From a virus, in the IMG/VR virus record IMGVR_UViG_3300036851_000313, positions 1-61,539 of that record: 61,539 nt of DNA; one strand, written 5' to 3'. The notes below the pieces were generated by a model that searched no databases, had not been told where the DNA came from, and saw only the letters and a list, made by a program, of their open reading frames with translations. Of the stretch, positions 40,111 through 47,537 are shown one piece after another. Within the stretch, counting starts at the first letter, position 1; each line of letters starts with the position of its first letter. Both the position numbers and the translations under genes were made by a program.

Positions 40111-40735
40111 CTAGCTCTAGATGGGCCGGATTGACGCAGCGCCGATGCGGGCAGGACGTACCACCGTGACAGGCCAGATCGAGACTATGGCACACATGGT
40201 CGAGTTCTAGATCATCTGGAATGGGCGCTACGAATAGTTCATAGATAACGCGGTGTGCCATCCTCTTCGCGCCACCCCAAACCACATTCGCGTAACCGTC
40301 GGGCCGAACCGATCTCCATTGCCAGCAGTCGTTACTCAGAACGGTGATCTTGTCAATCAAGCGCTCAGGCACATCGCCGATCAGCCTAAGCGTCTTGATC
40401 GGATCGCCGTGGGTCTTCCAGCGCCGGTAGTGTAGGTCGCACCAGCTGCGGGCTATATGGGGTCGCTCACAACCATCAATCGCACAGGTTCCTCGTGACC
40501 GCTCATGCGTCTTGAGTGGATCTCCATGCTTACGCCAACGTTCATAGTGCGTATCGCACCATCCGCGAGCATGAGCCAGTTGGACGCAGCCATCGATCTG
40601 GCACGGTTGGCGTTCTGGGCGTTTCGTCTTGAGCGGATCACCGGTTGCTAGCCACCGCTTGTAGTGGGTGTTGCACCATCCGCGGGCTAGATGAGGTTTC
40701 TCGCAGTCTTCGATGGCGCAGGTACGCTCATCCAC
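40070..40735 (-). CDS. HNH homing endonuclease with three zinc-finger-like repeats
   Basis: 221 aa, GTG 40735 with GAGGAG. Three repeats of C-x-I-x2-C-x2-P/L-H-x-A-R-x-WC-x2-HY (residues 6-100) are probable DNA-binding knuckles. The C-terminal half is an HNH nuclease (CWQWRSVRPDGYANVVWG, LELDHVCHSLDLACHGG, RCVNPAHLELVTGQEN). GC is clearly lower than in neighbours and orientation is opposite to the late operon, indicating recent acquisition as a selfish element. Confidence 0.9.
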   Translation of the reverse strand: MDERTCAIEDCEKPHLARGWCNTHYKRWLATGDPLKTKRPERQPCQIDGCVQLAHARGWCDTHYERWRKHGDPLKTHERSRGTCAIDGCERPHIARSWCDLHYRRWKTHGDPIKTLRLIGDVPERLIDKITVLSNDCWQWRSVRPDGYANVVWGGAKRMAHRVIYELFVAPIPDDLELDHVCHSLDLACHGGTSCPHRRCVNPAHLELVTGQENCTRSRRR

Positions 40736-40836
40736 GTCGGTCTCCTCGCATGAGATCGGCCATGCCCCCGGGCCGTTACAGCGGTCGCGGGGGTCGCAAT
40801 ATCTGTGATCATTCTATCAAGTAATGAGGTGCGACT

Positions 40837-41211
40837 TTGTCTCCAAAACACCTCGTCAACCAGCCGTCTCCGGCCCCCACCCGCAAGATGACCGCCGTCG
40901 GCGGCACCGCCACCGCGGTCGCCCTGCTCGTGTGGGTCGCGCACCGCGGCCTCGGCCTGGACCTCGACCCCGAGCTCGCGGCGCTGATCGTCGGCGCGCT
41001 CGCCTCGGTGGCCGGCTACCTGGCGAAGGAACGCCGCGACCAGGACACTGCCGGGCAGAAGATGACGCTCGGCCGGCACCGCTACCCGCCACCCCCGCGC
41101 AGGCCACCCGACGACGCCGGGCTCACCACCGTCGAAATCCTGCTCATCATCATCGTGGTGATGCTGTTCGTCCTCGTCGCCGTTACCACCGGGGCACGAA
41201 TAGACGTGTGA
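40837..41211 (+). CDS. Holin-like membrane protein
   Basis: 124 aa from TTG 40837 (ATGAGGT upstream). TM1 around 22-38 (TATAVALLVWVAH), a second helix (ELAALIVGALASVAGYL), a basic loop, and TM3 near the C-terminus (EILLIIIVVMLFVLVAVTTG). Its current N-terminus abuts the HNH insertion, so the native start may have been upstream. Likely lysis protein. Confidence 0.68.
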   Translation: MSPKHLVNQPSPAPTRKMTAVGGTATAVALLVWVAHRGLGLDLDPELAALIVGALASVAGYLAKERRDQDTAGQKMTLGRHRYPPPPRRPPDDAGLTTVEILLIIIVVMLFVLVAVTTGARIDV

Positions 41212-41214
41212 CCG

Positions 41215-41337
41215 ATGCGCGCCCGCCACCGCGCACCCCACCGCGACCACCTGCTGTTCTGGCACCTGTTCGCCATCGCCGCCTGGGCGATCATCGGGCT
41301 GATCCTCGCCATCAGCGTCACCCGCGCCGGCTACTGA
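41215..41337 (+). CDS. 40-residue membrane peptide
   Basis: ATG 41215. Basic N-terminus (MRARHRAPHRDHLL) and one helix (FWHLFAIAAWAIIGLILAIS). Last plus-strand gene of the late region; possible second holin or antiholin. Confidence 0.5.
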   Translation: MRARHRAPHRDHLLFWHLFAIAAWAIIGLILAISVTRAGY

Positions 41338-41356
41338 CTAGAAACTAGAAACTAGA
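41337..41356. repeat. Triple tandem ACTAGA(A) repeat
   Basis: ACTAGAA ACTAGAA ACTAGA occurs at 41337-41356, AT-rich within very GC-rich DNA, between convergent operons and beside a terminator. Could be a protein-binding array; purpose unknown. Confidence 0.6.
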
Positions 41357-41359
41357 CGT

Positions 41360-41398
41360 CCGCCCCGCTGTCCCTCCTCCGAGGGGACAGCGGGGCGG
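41360..41398. terminator. Strong bidirectional terminator between convergent operons
   Basis: A perfect 15-bp stem (41360-41374 with 41384-41398) with a 9-nt loop. It separates the rightward late operon from the leftward transfer block and can serve both strands. Confidence 0.88.
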
Positions 41399-41403
41399 CT
41401 TCG

Positions 41404-41676
41404 TCATGCCCGGGGACGGTTCACGGCATCGAGCGCCCGCGCCGCGACGATCGCCGGGTCGGCCATCACTCGCGCCCGCGCCTCATCCCGGACATCGGCC
41501 GGTAGGCGGTCGAAGGTGTCCTGGTAGCAGGTCCGCATCATCCGGTCCCGAATGTCCTCCGGCATCGCCACGAACACCGTCGGGTGCATCGCTCCGGCCA
41601 TGTCGCGGAGCAGGATCGCCGCCATCAGCAGCGCATACGCGGCGTCCACCAGATCGTTGCGTTCGATGTCGGTCAC
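41404..41676 (-). CDS. Small helical hypothetical protein
   Basis: 90 aa from GTG 41676 in a GTGA overlap (ATG 41685 in frame too). Helical with a DIRDRMMRTCYQDTFDRLPA motif. Last gene of the minus-strand block. Function unknown. Confidence 0.6.
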   Translation of the reverse strand: MTDIERNDLVDAAYALLMAAILLRDMAGAMHPTVFVAMPEDIRDRMMRTCYQDTFDRLPADVRDEARARVMADPAIVAARALDAVNRPRA

Positions 41677-41957
41677 GGCTTCCATTCCTCGCGGAAGTTT
41701 GGGTGGTCGGCGTGCCTCGCGGCGATTGACCTCAGCAGGACCCGGCCGGGCCTCACCGAGGCCGCGAGCGTCACACCGGCCCGCCCCGCCGCATACCGCG
41801 CTTTCATCGCCTGCCACGCGAGCGTCCCCGCGACCCGCCTGCGGGCCTCCTGCGCGTCCGGCGCGAACTCCGCGCCGCACAGCGCGAGGATGCGGCGCTC
41901 ATCGGCGGTCTCCTCCTCCGCGAGGCGGTCCCGCAGGAACTCCACCAGCTCGTTCAC
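41673..41957 (-). CDS. DUF6221-like protein A
   Basis: 94 aa, GTG 41957. VNELVEFLRDRLAEEETADE at the N-terminus and ARHADHPNFREEWKP at the end match the DUF6221 pattern common in Streptomyces plasmids, AICEs and phages. The next gene is a paralogue. Function unknown. Confidence 0.75.
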   Translation of the reverse strand: MNELVEFLRDRLAEEETADERRILALCGAEFAPDAQEARRRVAGTLAWQAMKARYAAGRAGVTLAASVRPGRVLLRSIAARHADHPNFREEWKP

Positions 41958-42310
41958 GGCTTCCACTCCTCGTTGTAATCGGGGTGGTCCGCGTACGGCA
42001 GGGCGAGGTTGATGACCGCAATGTGAAGACCTGAGCGAACGCACTGGGTGGACCAAGCCATGTCGTTCTTACCGGACGCGAGGAGAGAGTTGATCTCGCC
42101 GTCGAGCGCAATATAGGCGTCCACGATCCGCCGCTTCGCCTCGACCTCGCGCAGCACGTGGGCGGGGTCGTGGGCGGACACGAATGCTAGTTCGGCTGAC
42201 TCGGAGCCCCAGGGATACGACGGGTAAGAATCCACCTCGTTGATGCATGCCCTCGCCAGCCGCTCGCGCTCGCCAAGCCGCGCGGTGAGGAACTCCACCA
42301 GACCGCTCAC
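41954..42310 (-). CDS. DUF6221-like protein B
   Basis: 118 aa, GTG 42310. GLVEFLTARLGERERLARAC start and LPYADHPDYNEEWKP end, paralogous to the adjacent gene. Both genes end with the same TGGAAGCCGTGA, showing a tandem duplication. A middle segment (SLLASGKNDMAW) has slightly lower GC. Confidence 0.75.
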   Translation of the reverse strand: MSGLVEFLTARLGERERLARACINEVDSYPSYPWGSESAELAFVSAHDPAHVLREVEAKRRIVDAYIALDGEINSLLASGKNDMAWSTQCVRSGLHIAVINLALPYADHPDYNEEWKP

Positions 42311-42480
42311 GGCACCTCCTCCGCCCACTGCTCCACCCACGTCGGCTTGTCCATGCCCCGGTCCGCCACATGCGGCCCGGCGTGGCCTAGCCGCAGATCG
42401 CAGCGGATGCCCAGCCGGTGCCGAGCCGGGCACCGGTCCCATGGCCACCGCGACCACCGCAGCCCAGACAGGTCGATCAC
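42307..42480 (-). CDS. Small Cys/His/Trp protein
   Basis: 57 aa from GTG 42480 (GTGA overlap). WSRWPWDRCPARHRLGIRCD and GHAGPHV give a possible zinc site. Function unknown. Confidence 0.55.
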   Translation of the reverse strand: MIDLSGLRWSRWPWDRCPARHRLGIRCDLRLGHAGPHVADRGMDKPTWVEQWAEEVP

Positions 42481-42713
42481 CGGACCAGCCTCTCGCGTGC
42501 CTCGTCCGCGCGGGCGTAGTGTTCGCAGGGCCACGATACGAACCGGCGGCGGTTGGAGCAGGCCCAGCAGACAGCCTCCCGTCCGTCGCCTGCGAGGTCG
42601 ACGGGCCGGTGCGCGTCCATGACCAAACCGTTGAGCCAGACCGCGATGCTGTCCGGGTGCATCCTGCGCAGCATCTCGCGCAGAAGTTCCCAGAACAGGT
42701 TCAACCGGGTCAC
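42477..42713 (-). CDS. Small hypothetical protein with Cys pair
   Basis: 78 aa, GTG 42713. Helical start (LFWELLREMLRRMHP) and CWACSNRRRFVSWPCEHY near the C-terminus, a probable zinc knuckle. GTGA overlaps at both ends. Confidence 0.58.
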   Translation of the reverse strand: MTRLNLFWELLREMLRRMHPDSIAVWLNGLVMDAHRPVDLAGDGREAVCWACSNRRRFVSWPCEHYARADEARERLVR

Positions 42714-43213
42714 CGGACCACCCTCCCACGCCCGTTATGCGCGACGTTGTGGATCGGCCGCTCCGCCCGGATCGCCGCCTCCTCGGCCGCATCCGCCGAC
42801 TCGCGGTCCGGGAACCACTCCGTGCGCCGCTGCACATCACCCTCCATGAACGCCCGCAGGTCCGCGTTGTGCTGCGCCTCCCGCCGCAACACGTCGTACG
42901 AGGTCCCGATATAGCCGGGCGGCCCGATCGGGGGGCAGGTGCAGGCCGGGTACCAGCGGTACAGCGCCCGCCGCCTGCTGCGGGATCTCAGCACCACCCG
43001 GCGGCGCTGACGCAGCCTCGCCGCCCGCCGCCGTGCGTGGACCCGCCGCAGCAGCCGCCACCACCGGCGCACACCCCGCCGCCCCGACCCGCTCGACACC
43101 AGCAGCGCCGCGGCTACCGCCCACGTAACCGGCTCCGTGAGCAGCGGGGCCAGCAGCGGCCACGCGGCGTCCAGCATCTCGACTAGCAGCGCCTCAAGCT
43201 CCCCGTCGGTCAC
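42710..43213 (-). CDS. Membrane-anchored GIY-YIG-like nuclease
   Basis: 167 aa from GTG 43213 (the frame opens further upstream inside the translocase). A hydrophobic N-terminal region (TWAVAAALLVSS), a very basic segment, then YIGTSYDVLRREAQHNADL...WFPDRESADAAEEAAIRAERPIHNVAHN, matching the core of GIY-YIG domains (YIG, R, E, N). The canonical first GIY strand is replaced by YRWYPACTCPPIGPPG. It could nick DNA for the adjoining translocase. Confidence 0.62.
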   Translation of the reverse strand: MTDGELEALLVEMLDAAWPLLAPLLTEPVTWAVAAALLVSSGSGRRGVRRWWRLLRRVHARRRAARLRQRRRVVLRSRSRRRALYRWYPACTCPPIGPPGYIGTSYDVLRREAQHNADLRAFMEGDVQRRTEWFPDRESADAAEEAAIRAERPIHNVAHNGRGRVVR

Positions 43214-44763
43214 GACGCCGCCCACCGGCCATGCCCCGTCTGCGCGGCCACCCCGTCGTCCCGCCACGACGCCAGGCGCCGCTCCACCGTCGCCCGCGAC
43301 AACCCCAACTCCTCGCCCGCGGCCACCAGGTCGGCGGTCTGCGCCCCGTCCTGGCCGGCTGAACGGAGCCGCTCCAGCAGCCGGTCATCCGCAGACGGCG
43401 ACGGCTCCACGACTGGGCCAGCGGTCGGCACGTCCGCGCCGCCGGGCCGGGCGTGCTCCGCGGCCGTCTCCCGGCGCTGCGCCTCCGACACCCAGAACGC
43501 CCGCGCCAGCCTCGGCCGCGACGACAACGCCGTCCGCGCGTGCAACAGCCCAGGCTTCGACGCGTCGAACCGCGACGTGTCCCACCCGTCATCCAGGGCA
43601 CCGTCGCCGAACACCACCACCGAGTGCGCCCGCTCCCGCACCCGCAGCCCGATCGTGTTCGCGAACTGCCCCCGCACCTGCGGATCCACCACCACCACCG
43701 TCGGATACTGCGTCGCCGCGTACACGAACACCCACGCCTCCCGGCCCATCAGAGCCAGCTGCGCCAACGCCTTCTTCGCCCGCCCCGAATCCTTCAACCG
43801 GGCCAGCTCGTCGATCACCACGATGACTGCCCGCTGCTCCGCGGTCGGCTTCCAGTCACCGGAGTCCATCGCCCGGTACCGGGCATCCATGTCCGCCACG
43901 GCCTTCTCCAGCATCACCACCGTGGACGACACCGAGTCGGCGAACTCGGCCGCCGCCGGCCGCCAGTCCCGCATCTGCGGGCTGCCCTTCAAATCGGCGA
44001 CCCGCACCTCCGCATCGGCGCAGTACAGCAGCGAGGCGATCAGCACATGCTCCACCCCAGTCTTGCCCGCATCAGTGGTACCGGCGATCATCGTGTGCCG
44101 GTGCAGCGGCACCAGCAGATCCCCGCCGTCCGCGTACACGCCCAGCGGCGCCGGATCCCGGACCGACCGAGCCTGCGGACCGGGCCACGACCTGATCCTC
44201 GCCAGCGGGTCCCGCAGCATCCGCCGCACGATCAGGAAACCGCCGGTACCGGTCCGCTGCACCGACACCGACCCGTCCCGGGCCCGCCACGTGTTCGTCA
44301 GCCGGTCCGCCAACTCGTCCAGGTTCCGCCCGGTCTTCCCCGGATACAGGGTGACCTTGACCGCCCACCCGTTGCGGTCCGCGCCGACCACCTTCGCGGT
44401 CGACCGCTCCAGCTCGGGGACGTACCGGGCGGTGCCGGTGTCCCAGTTCTGCGCCACCTCGCGGGCGCGCTGCCACGACTTGGCGGCCTCCTGCCGCGGC
44501 ACCACCGTGGCCTCGTACCAGCCGGTGACCGCCCGCCACCGGGCCGCACCCGGTACCGCCGGTACCGTCCACTGCCCGGACCAGCGGTCCCGGGCGCCGC
44601 GAACCACGGCCACGGCGGCACGACGGTGCCACCGCCACACCGCCCACCCGCCGCCGGTCCGCTCGCCCCGGTTCAGGAACACCACTACCGCGGCCAGGAC
44701 GACGCCGTACCAGCCGACCGCGATGAGCAGCCCGTACCACAGGCCCGCCGCGAAATCGGCCAA
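43210..44763 (-). CDS. FtsK/SpoIIIE-type DNA translocase (TraB/TraSA-like transfer protein)
   Basis: 517 aa, TTG 44763. One N-terminal TM helix (GWYGVVLAAVVVFL, residues 17-31), a helical linker, then the motor: Walker A GTTDAGKT 228-235, KGSPQM, Walker B VIVVIDEL 313-320, ATQYP 350-354. The C-terminal 50 residues (LVAAGEELGLSRATVERRLA) form a winged helix like FtsK-gamma. Streptomyces TraB/TraSA with this architecture pump double-stranded plasmid DNA between hyphae; no relaxase is seen, as expected for that mode. Shorter than chromosomal FtsK and lacking its four TMs. Confidence 0.9.
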   Translation of the reverse strand: MADFAAGLWYGLLIAVGWYGVVLAAVVVFLNRGERTGGGWAVWRWHRRAAVAVVRGARDRWSGQWTVPAVPGAARWRAVTGWYEATVVPRQEAAKSWQRAREVAQNWDTGTARYVPELERSTAKVVGADRNGWAVKVTLYPGKTGRNLDELADRLTNTWRARDGSVSVQRTGTGGFLIVRRMLRDPLARIRSWPGPQARSVRDPAPLGVYADGGDLLVPLHRHTMIAGTTDAGKTGVEHVLIASLLYCADAEVRVADLKGSPQMRDWRPAAAEFADSVSSTVVMLEKAVADMDARYRAMDSGDWKPTAEQRAVIVVIDELARLKDSGRAKKALAQLALMGREAWVFVYAATQYPTVVVVDPQVRGQFANTIGLRVRERAHSVVVFGDGALDDGWDTSRFDASKPGLLHARTALSSRPRLARAFWVSEAQRRETAAEHARPGGADVPTAGPVVEPSPSADDRLLERLRSAGQDGAQTADLVAAGEELGLSRATVERRLASWRDDGVAAQTGHGRWAAS

Positions 44764-44779
44764 CGCTCATTCCCCCCCG

Positions 44780-45070
44780 TCAGGAGCCGGGCTGCCAGCC
44801 CGCCGGGGCGTGCCCGGCCGGCACCCCCCACGCCTCCCACTGCTCGGACACCTCGGTGAAGCTGATCCCGCAGCCGCCGCAACCACTGTCCAGGGACGCG
44901 GTCATGTGCATGCACACCGGGTCACCGCTGCCGTTCATGCGCCCACTCCTTTGCTCGGCCACGAACGTGTCGACGTCTTTCTTGTTGCCGCTCTCATCAA
45001 CACCGCCGCGGTAGCCCTCGACTTCGCGAAGCTGCCGCAGTCGTTCGAAGCGCGGATCGCCATCGAACAT
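44780..45070 (-). CDS. Small Cys-rich protein of transfer block
   Basis: 96 aa from ATG 45070 (overlapping the previous stop), or 52 aa from ATG 44938 with AAAGGAG. The C-terminal half has CGGCGISFTEVSEQWEAW. Position in AICE-like clusters suggests an accessory of transfer; unknown function. Confidence 0.58.
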   Translation of the reverse strand: MFDGDPRFERLRQLREVEGYRGGVDESGNKKDVDTFVAEQRSGRMNGSGDPVCMHMTASLDSGCGGCGISFTEVSEQWEAWGVPAGHAPAGWQPGS

Positions 45071-45273
45071 CAGCGGATGCCGAACGAGGCCAGGAACGCC
45101 GCCGACATCGTGTCAGCCGACGCCACCACACCCTGCCCCAACGGGATCTGCGCCAGCAGCAAGCCCCACCCGCCGAGCAGGATCAACTCCCACGTCTTCG
45201 TCTTCTTCAGCTTCCAGGACACGAAGATCCCGGCGGACAGCGCCACCAGGACCACGGTCAGCGCGACAGACAT
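45070..45273 (-). CDS. Two-TM membrane protein of transfer block
   Basis: 67 aa, ATG 45273 with AAGGGGTG. Two helices (ALTVVLVALSAGIFVSW and ELILLGGWGLLLAQIPL). Small membrane proteins next to TraB/Spd genes are normal in actinobacterial plasmids; it may help pore formation or spread. Confidence 0.68.
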   Translation of the reverse strand: MSVALTVVLVALSAGIFVSWKLKKTKTWELILLGGWGLLLAQIPLGQGVVASADTMSAAFLASFGIR

Positions 45274-45346
45274 GCGATCACCCCTTCAGTGACTCGCCGT
45301 GGCGGTGAAACCATCAAGATCGTGCGGCTCGCGCGCGCGCGTATGG

Positions 45347-45568
45347 CTACCTGTCTGAGGGATTGAGGGAACTGAGGGAACTCACGCACCGTTGACCCCT
45401 CTCGGCCTGCCGCCGCATCCACCTGAGCCGCATGTCGAGCAGGATGTCCCGCGAGCGCGGGCGCGACGGCTCCGTCAGCGTCAGGTAGTAGTCGATGATC
45501 CGCAGGGCGGTCTCGGGGTCGGTGCGTGGAGTGACCCCGATGGCGATCTCGGCCGTGTTCCTGGTCAT
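45347..45568 (-). CDS. Small charged hypothetical protein
   Basis: 73 aa, ATG 45568 in a 4-nt ATGA overlap with the DUF2637-like gene. Helical (DPETALRIIDYYLTLTEPSR). Function unknown. Confidence 0.58.
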   Translation of the reverse strand: MTRNTAEIAIGVTPRTDPETALRIIDYYLTLTEPSRPRSRDILLDMRLRWMRRQAERGQRCVSSLSSLNPSDR

Positions 45569-46392
45569 GGCGTGCTCCCTCCGTGTCCGTTACTTCCAGT
45601 CGCCTCGAGCTGGCGGCGTAGCTGCTGCGCGGTGGTCTTGCTGATCTGCAACTCCCGCGCCCACGTGGCGAGCGACTCGCCCTCGAGCCCGCGGGCCCGG
45701 ATCTCGGCGAGCCGTTCGGTGTCGCTGCGGGCTCGCCCGTTCGGCGCAACCCGCTTGGCCGGCCGCGTTCGTTTGGCAGGCTGGGGGCGGGTGCCGGCGG
45801 CGACCGGCGCCAACGCGGCGGACCCAACCCCCCCGGGGCCGCCCACCCCGCCGCCGGCACCCGCAGACGCCGAGTTCGTCGCGAGTTTGTGTTTAGGCTC
45901 CACTGATTTGTATTTAGGCTCCACAAACCCGGCGCGGCGGATCATGGACAGTAGCGTCTCCACCGACCACACGAACGCCACCGCCGGCCACGCCGCCACC
46001 ACCCTGGCCAGCACGTTCGGTTCGGCAGCCGCCACGTTCGCGCCCAGCGTGGCCACCGCCCCCAGCCCGAGCAGGCACCACGCCAACCGCGACGCCGGAC
46101 GGCCCGCCCGGGAGTCAGCCAGCAACCCCATCGACCCGGCCAGCACCGCACCGTCGACCGACAGGGGCAGCAGTACCGCCGACAGCGCCGACTCGCCGAC
46201 CCGTACCGCCACCTCGTGCGCGTGCTGGTACGACACCACCGCGGCGACCGCGGCCACCGTCAGGACACCGGCGACGGCGAGGCGGTGGGCGGTCCGGTCG
46301 GTATCGGCGTACCGGCCAGGGTCGGCCGGGGCGGGCGGCGGAACCGCATCGGTGAATCCGCCCGTACTCGCCGGCCGGCCCTGGGGTTCCAT
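45565..46392 (-). CDS. DUF2637/SpdB-like membrane protein with C-terminal HTH
   Basis: 275 aa from ATG 46392 preceded by GAGGAGGTG. Four hydrophobic helices (about 45-160; LSAVLLPLSVDGAVLAGSMG is typical of DUF2637), a Gly/Pro linker and a C-terminal helix-turn-helix (LATWARELQISKTTAQQL). DUF2637 proteins accompany FtsK-type Tra genes in AICEs and relate to SpdB2-type spread proteins. Expressed leftward from the GntR-regulated promoter region. Confidence 0.83.
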   Translation of the reverse strand: MEPQGRPASTGGFTDAVPPPAPADPGRYADTDRTAHRLAVAGVLTVAAVAAVVSYQHAHEVAVRVGESALSAVLLPLSVDGAVLAGSMGLLADSRAGRPASRLAWCLLGLGAVATLGANVAAAEPNVLARVVAAWPAVAFVWSVETLLSMIRRAGFVEPKYKSVEPKHKLATNSASAGAGGGVGGPGGVGSAALAPVAAGTRPQPAKRTRPAKRVAPNGRARSDTERLAEIRARGLEGESLATWARELQISKTTAQQLRRQLEATGSNGHGGSTP

Positions 46393-46479
46393 CCGCCGCA
46401 CCTCCTCGTGTGCGATCCTGCGCGGTACTTCACCATACGCCGATACCGCAGTACCGCAACCACGGGTACCGTCATACGG
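46393..46479. promoter_or_regulatory. Divergent promoter/operator region of transfer block
   Basis: Between DUF2637-like and gntR genes lie GCGGTAC (46422-46428) and its inverted copy GTACCGC (46451-46457), the tandem ATACCGCA GTACCGCA (46443-46458), and GGTACCGTCATACGG next to the GTG. These are fitting operator half-sites for the GntR protein, which would repress both directions, as KorSA does for its targets in pSAM2. Confidence 0.65.
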
Positions 46480-47238
46480 GTGAAGGACGACCCGCCCCGC
46501 GGCCACGGATACCGGCAGATCGCCGCCGACCTGCGCGCCGACATCATCGGCGGCAAATACCGGCCCGGCGACGAAATCCCCTCCTACCGGGAACTCGTCA
46601 AGACCTACGGCGTCGCCGACCTAACCGCCCGCCGCGCCACCGACGTCCTGAAAACCGAGGGCCTCGTCCACGCCGACCGGCAACGCCTCGTCGTCCGCGA
46701 CACTCACCCCCCCGTCACCATTTGGATGACCCATACCGACTCCGCCGGCCGCCGCCACGGCGCCTCCACCGACGCGTTCGTCACCGACCTGCGCGACCAG
46801 GGCCGCGAACCCTCCCAGACCATCGACGTGGCCATCGTCGCCGCCGACCACCTGATCGCCGACCGGCTCGAGCTCGACCCCGGAACCACCGTCGCCGCCC
46901 GCCGCCGCGTCCGGCACGCCGACGGGCAGCCCCTGGACGTCAACGACTCCTACTACCCGTACGAGCTGGTGCAGGGCACCGAGGTGCTCACCCCCGGCGA
47001 CGTGGGTCGCGGCATCGGCAACGTACTCCGCGAACTCGGCCACGAGCAGGTCCGCTTCGTCGACGAGATCACCACCCGCACCGCCGCCGACGACGAGCGC
47101 CGCCGCCTCGACGTGCCCGCCGGCACCCCCGTCATCGAACACGTCCGCACCGGGTATACCGCGGCCCGGCCCATCCGGGTCACGATCACGGTCGTGCCCG
47201 GGGACCGGGTGCGGCTGCTGTACGAGGTCGATGCGTGA
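46480..47238 (+). CDS. GntR-family regulator with UTRA domain (KorSA-like)
   Basis: 252 aa, GTG 46480, apparently leaderless. N-terminal winged helix (YRQIAADLRADIIGGKYRPG, then ELVKTYGVADLTARRATDVL) and a C-terminal UTRA ligand-binding domain (GRGIGNVLRELGHEQVRFVD, RTAADDERRRLDVPAGTPVI). It is divergent from the transfer genes and likely their repressor. AICE KorSA proteins belong to the same family. Confidence 0.88.
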   Translation: MKDDPPRGHGYRQIAADLRADIIGGKYRPGDEIPSYRELVKTYGVADLTARRATDVLKTEGLVHADRQRLVVRDTHPPVTIWMTHTDSAGRRHGASTDAFVTDLRDQGREPSQTIDVAIVAADHLIADRLELDPGTTVAARRRVRHADGQPLDVNDSYYPYELVQGTEVLTPGDVGRGIGNVLRELGHEQVRFVDEITTRTAADDERRRLDVPAGTPVIEHVRTGYTAARPIRVTITVVPGDRVRLLYEVDA

Positions 47239-47537
47239 TGATGATGGATCACCCCTACTGGCAGGTGCCGCACGAGCCATGCCCCACGTGTGGCCGCACC
47301 TACGGCATCCCCGTAGACGTCCCGGGCAGGTGCGGGGTGTGCCTGACGGGGCTGAGCCTCGACGGCCGCCCGGTCCACCCCGTCCAGCGCGGCGGGCGCT
47401 GGGTGTCGCCGATCACCGGGGCGGAGTGCGCTCAGCTGCCCGATGGGACATGGACGATCCTGATCGCCTGGCCGGGTTGGTCGCGCGAGGATCAGGTCGC
47501 CGATTGCGCCGCTGCTCGGGCGCGAGGTGTGTGGTGA
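47238..47537 (+). CDS. Zinc-ribbon hypothetical protein
   Basis: 99 aa, TGATG junction with gntR. CPTCGRTYG...CGVCLTGL form a ribbon; the C-terminal half is Trp-rich (WTILIAWPGWSREDQVAD). Common small protein in actinobacterial mobile elements; unknown function. Confidence 0.62.
   Translation: MMMDHPYWQVPHEPCPTCGRTYGIPVDVPGRCGVCLTGLSLDGRPVHPVQRGGRWVSPITGAECAQLPDGTWTILIAWPGWSREDQVADCAAARARGVW

Noticed and set aside
43453-45292. Long plus-strand frames over the FtsK-like gene
   Set aside because: Antisense shadows of a gene with intact Walker motifs.
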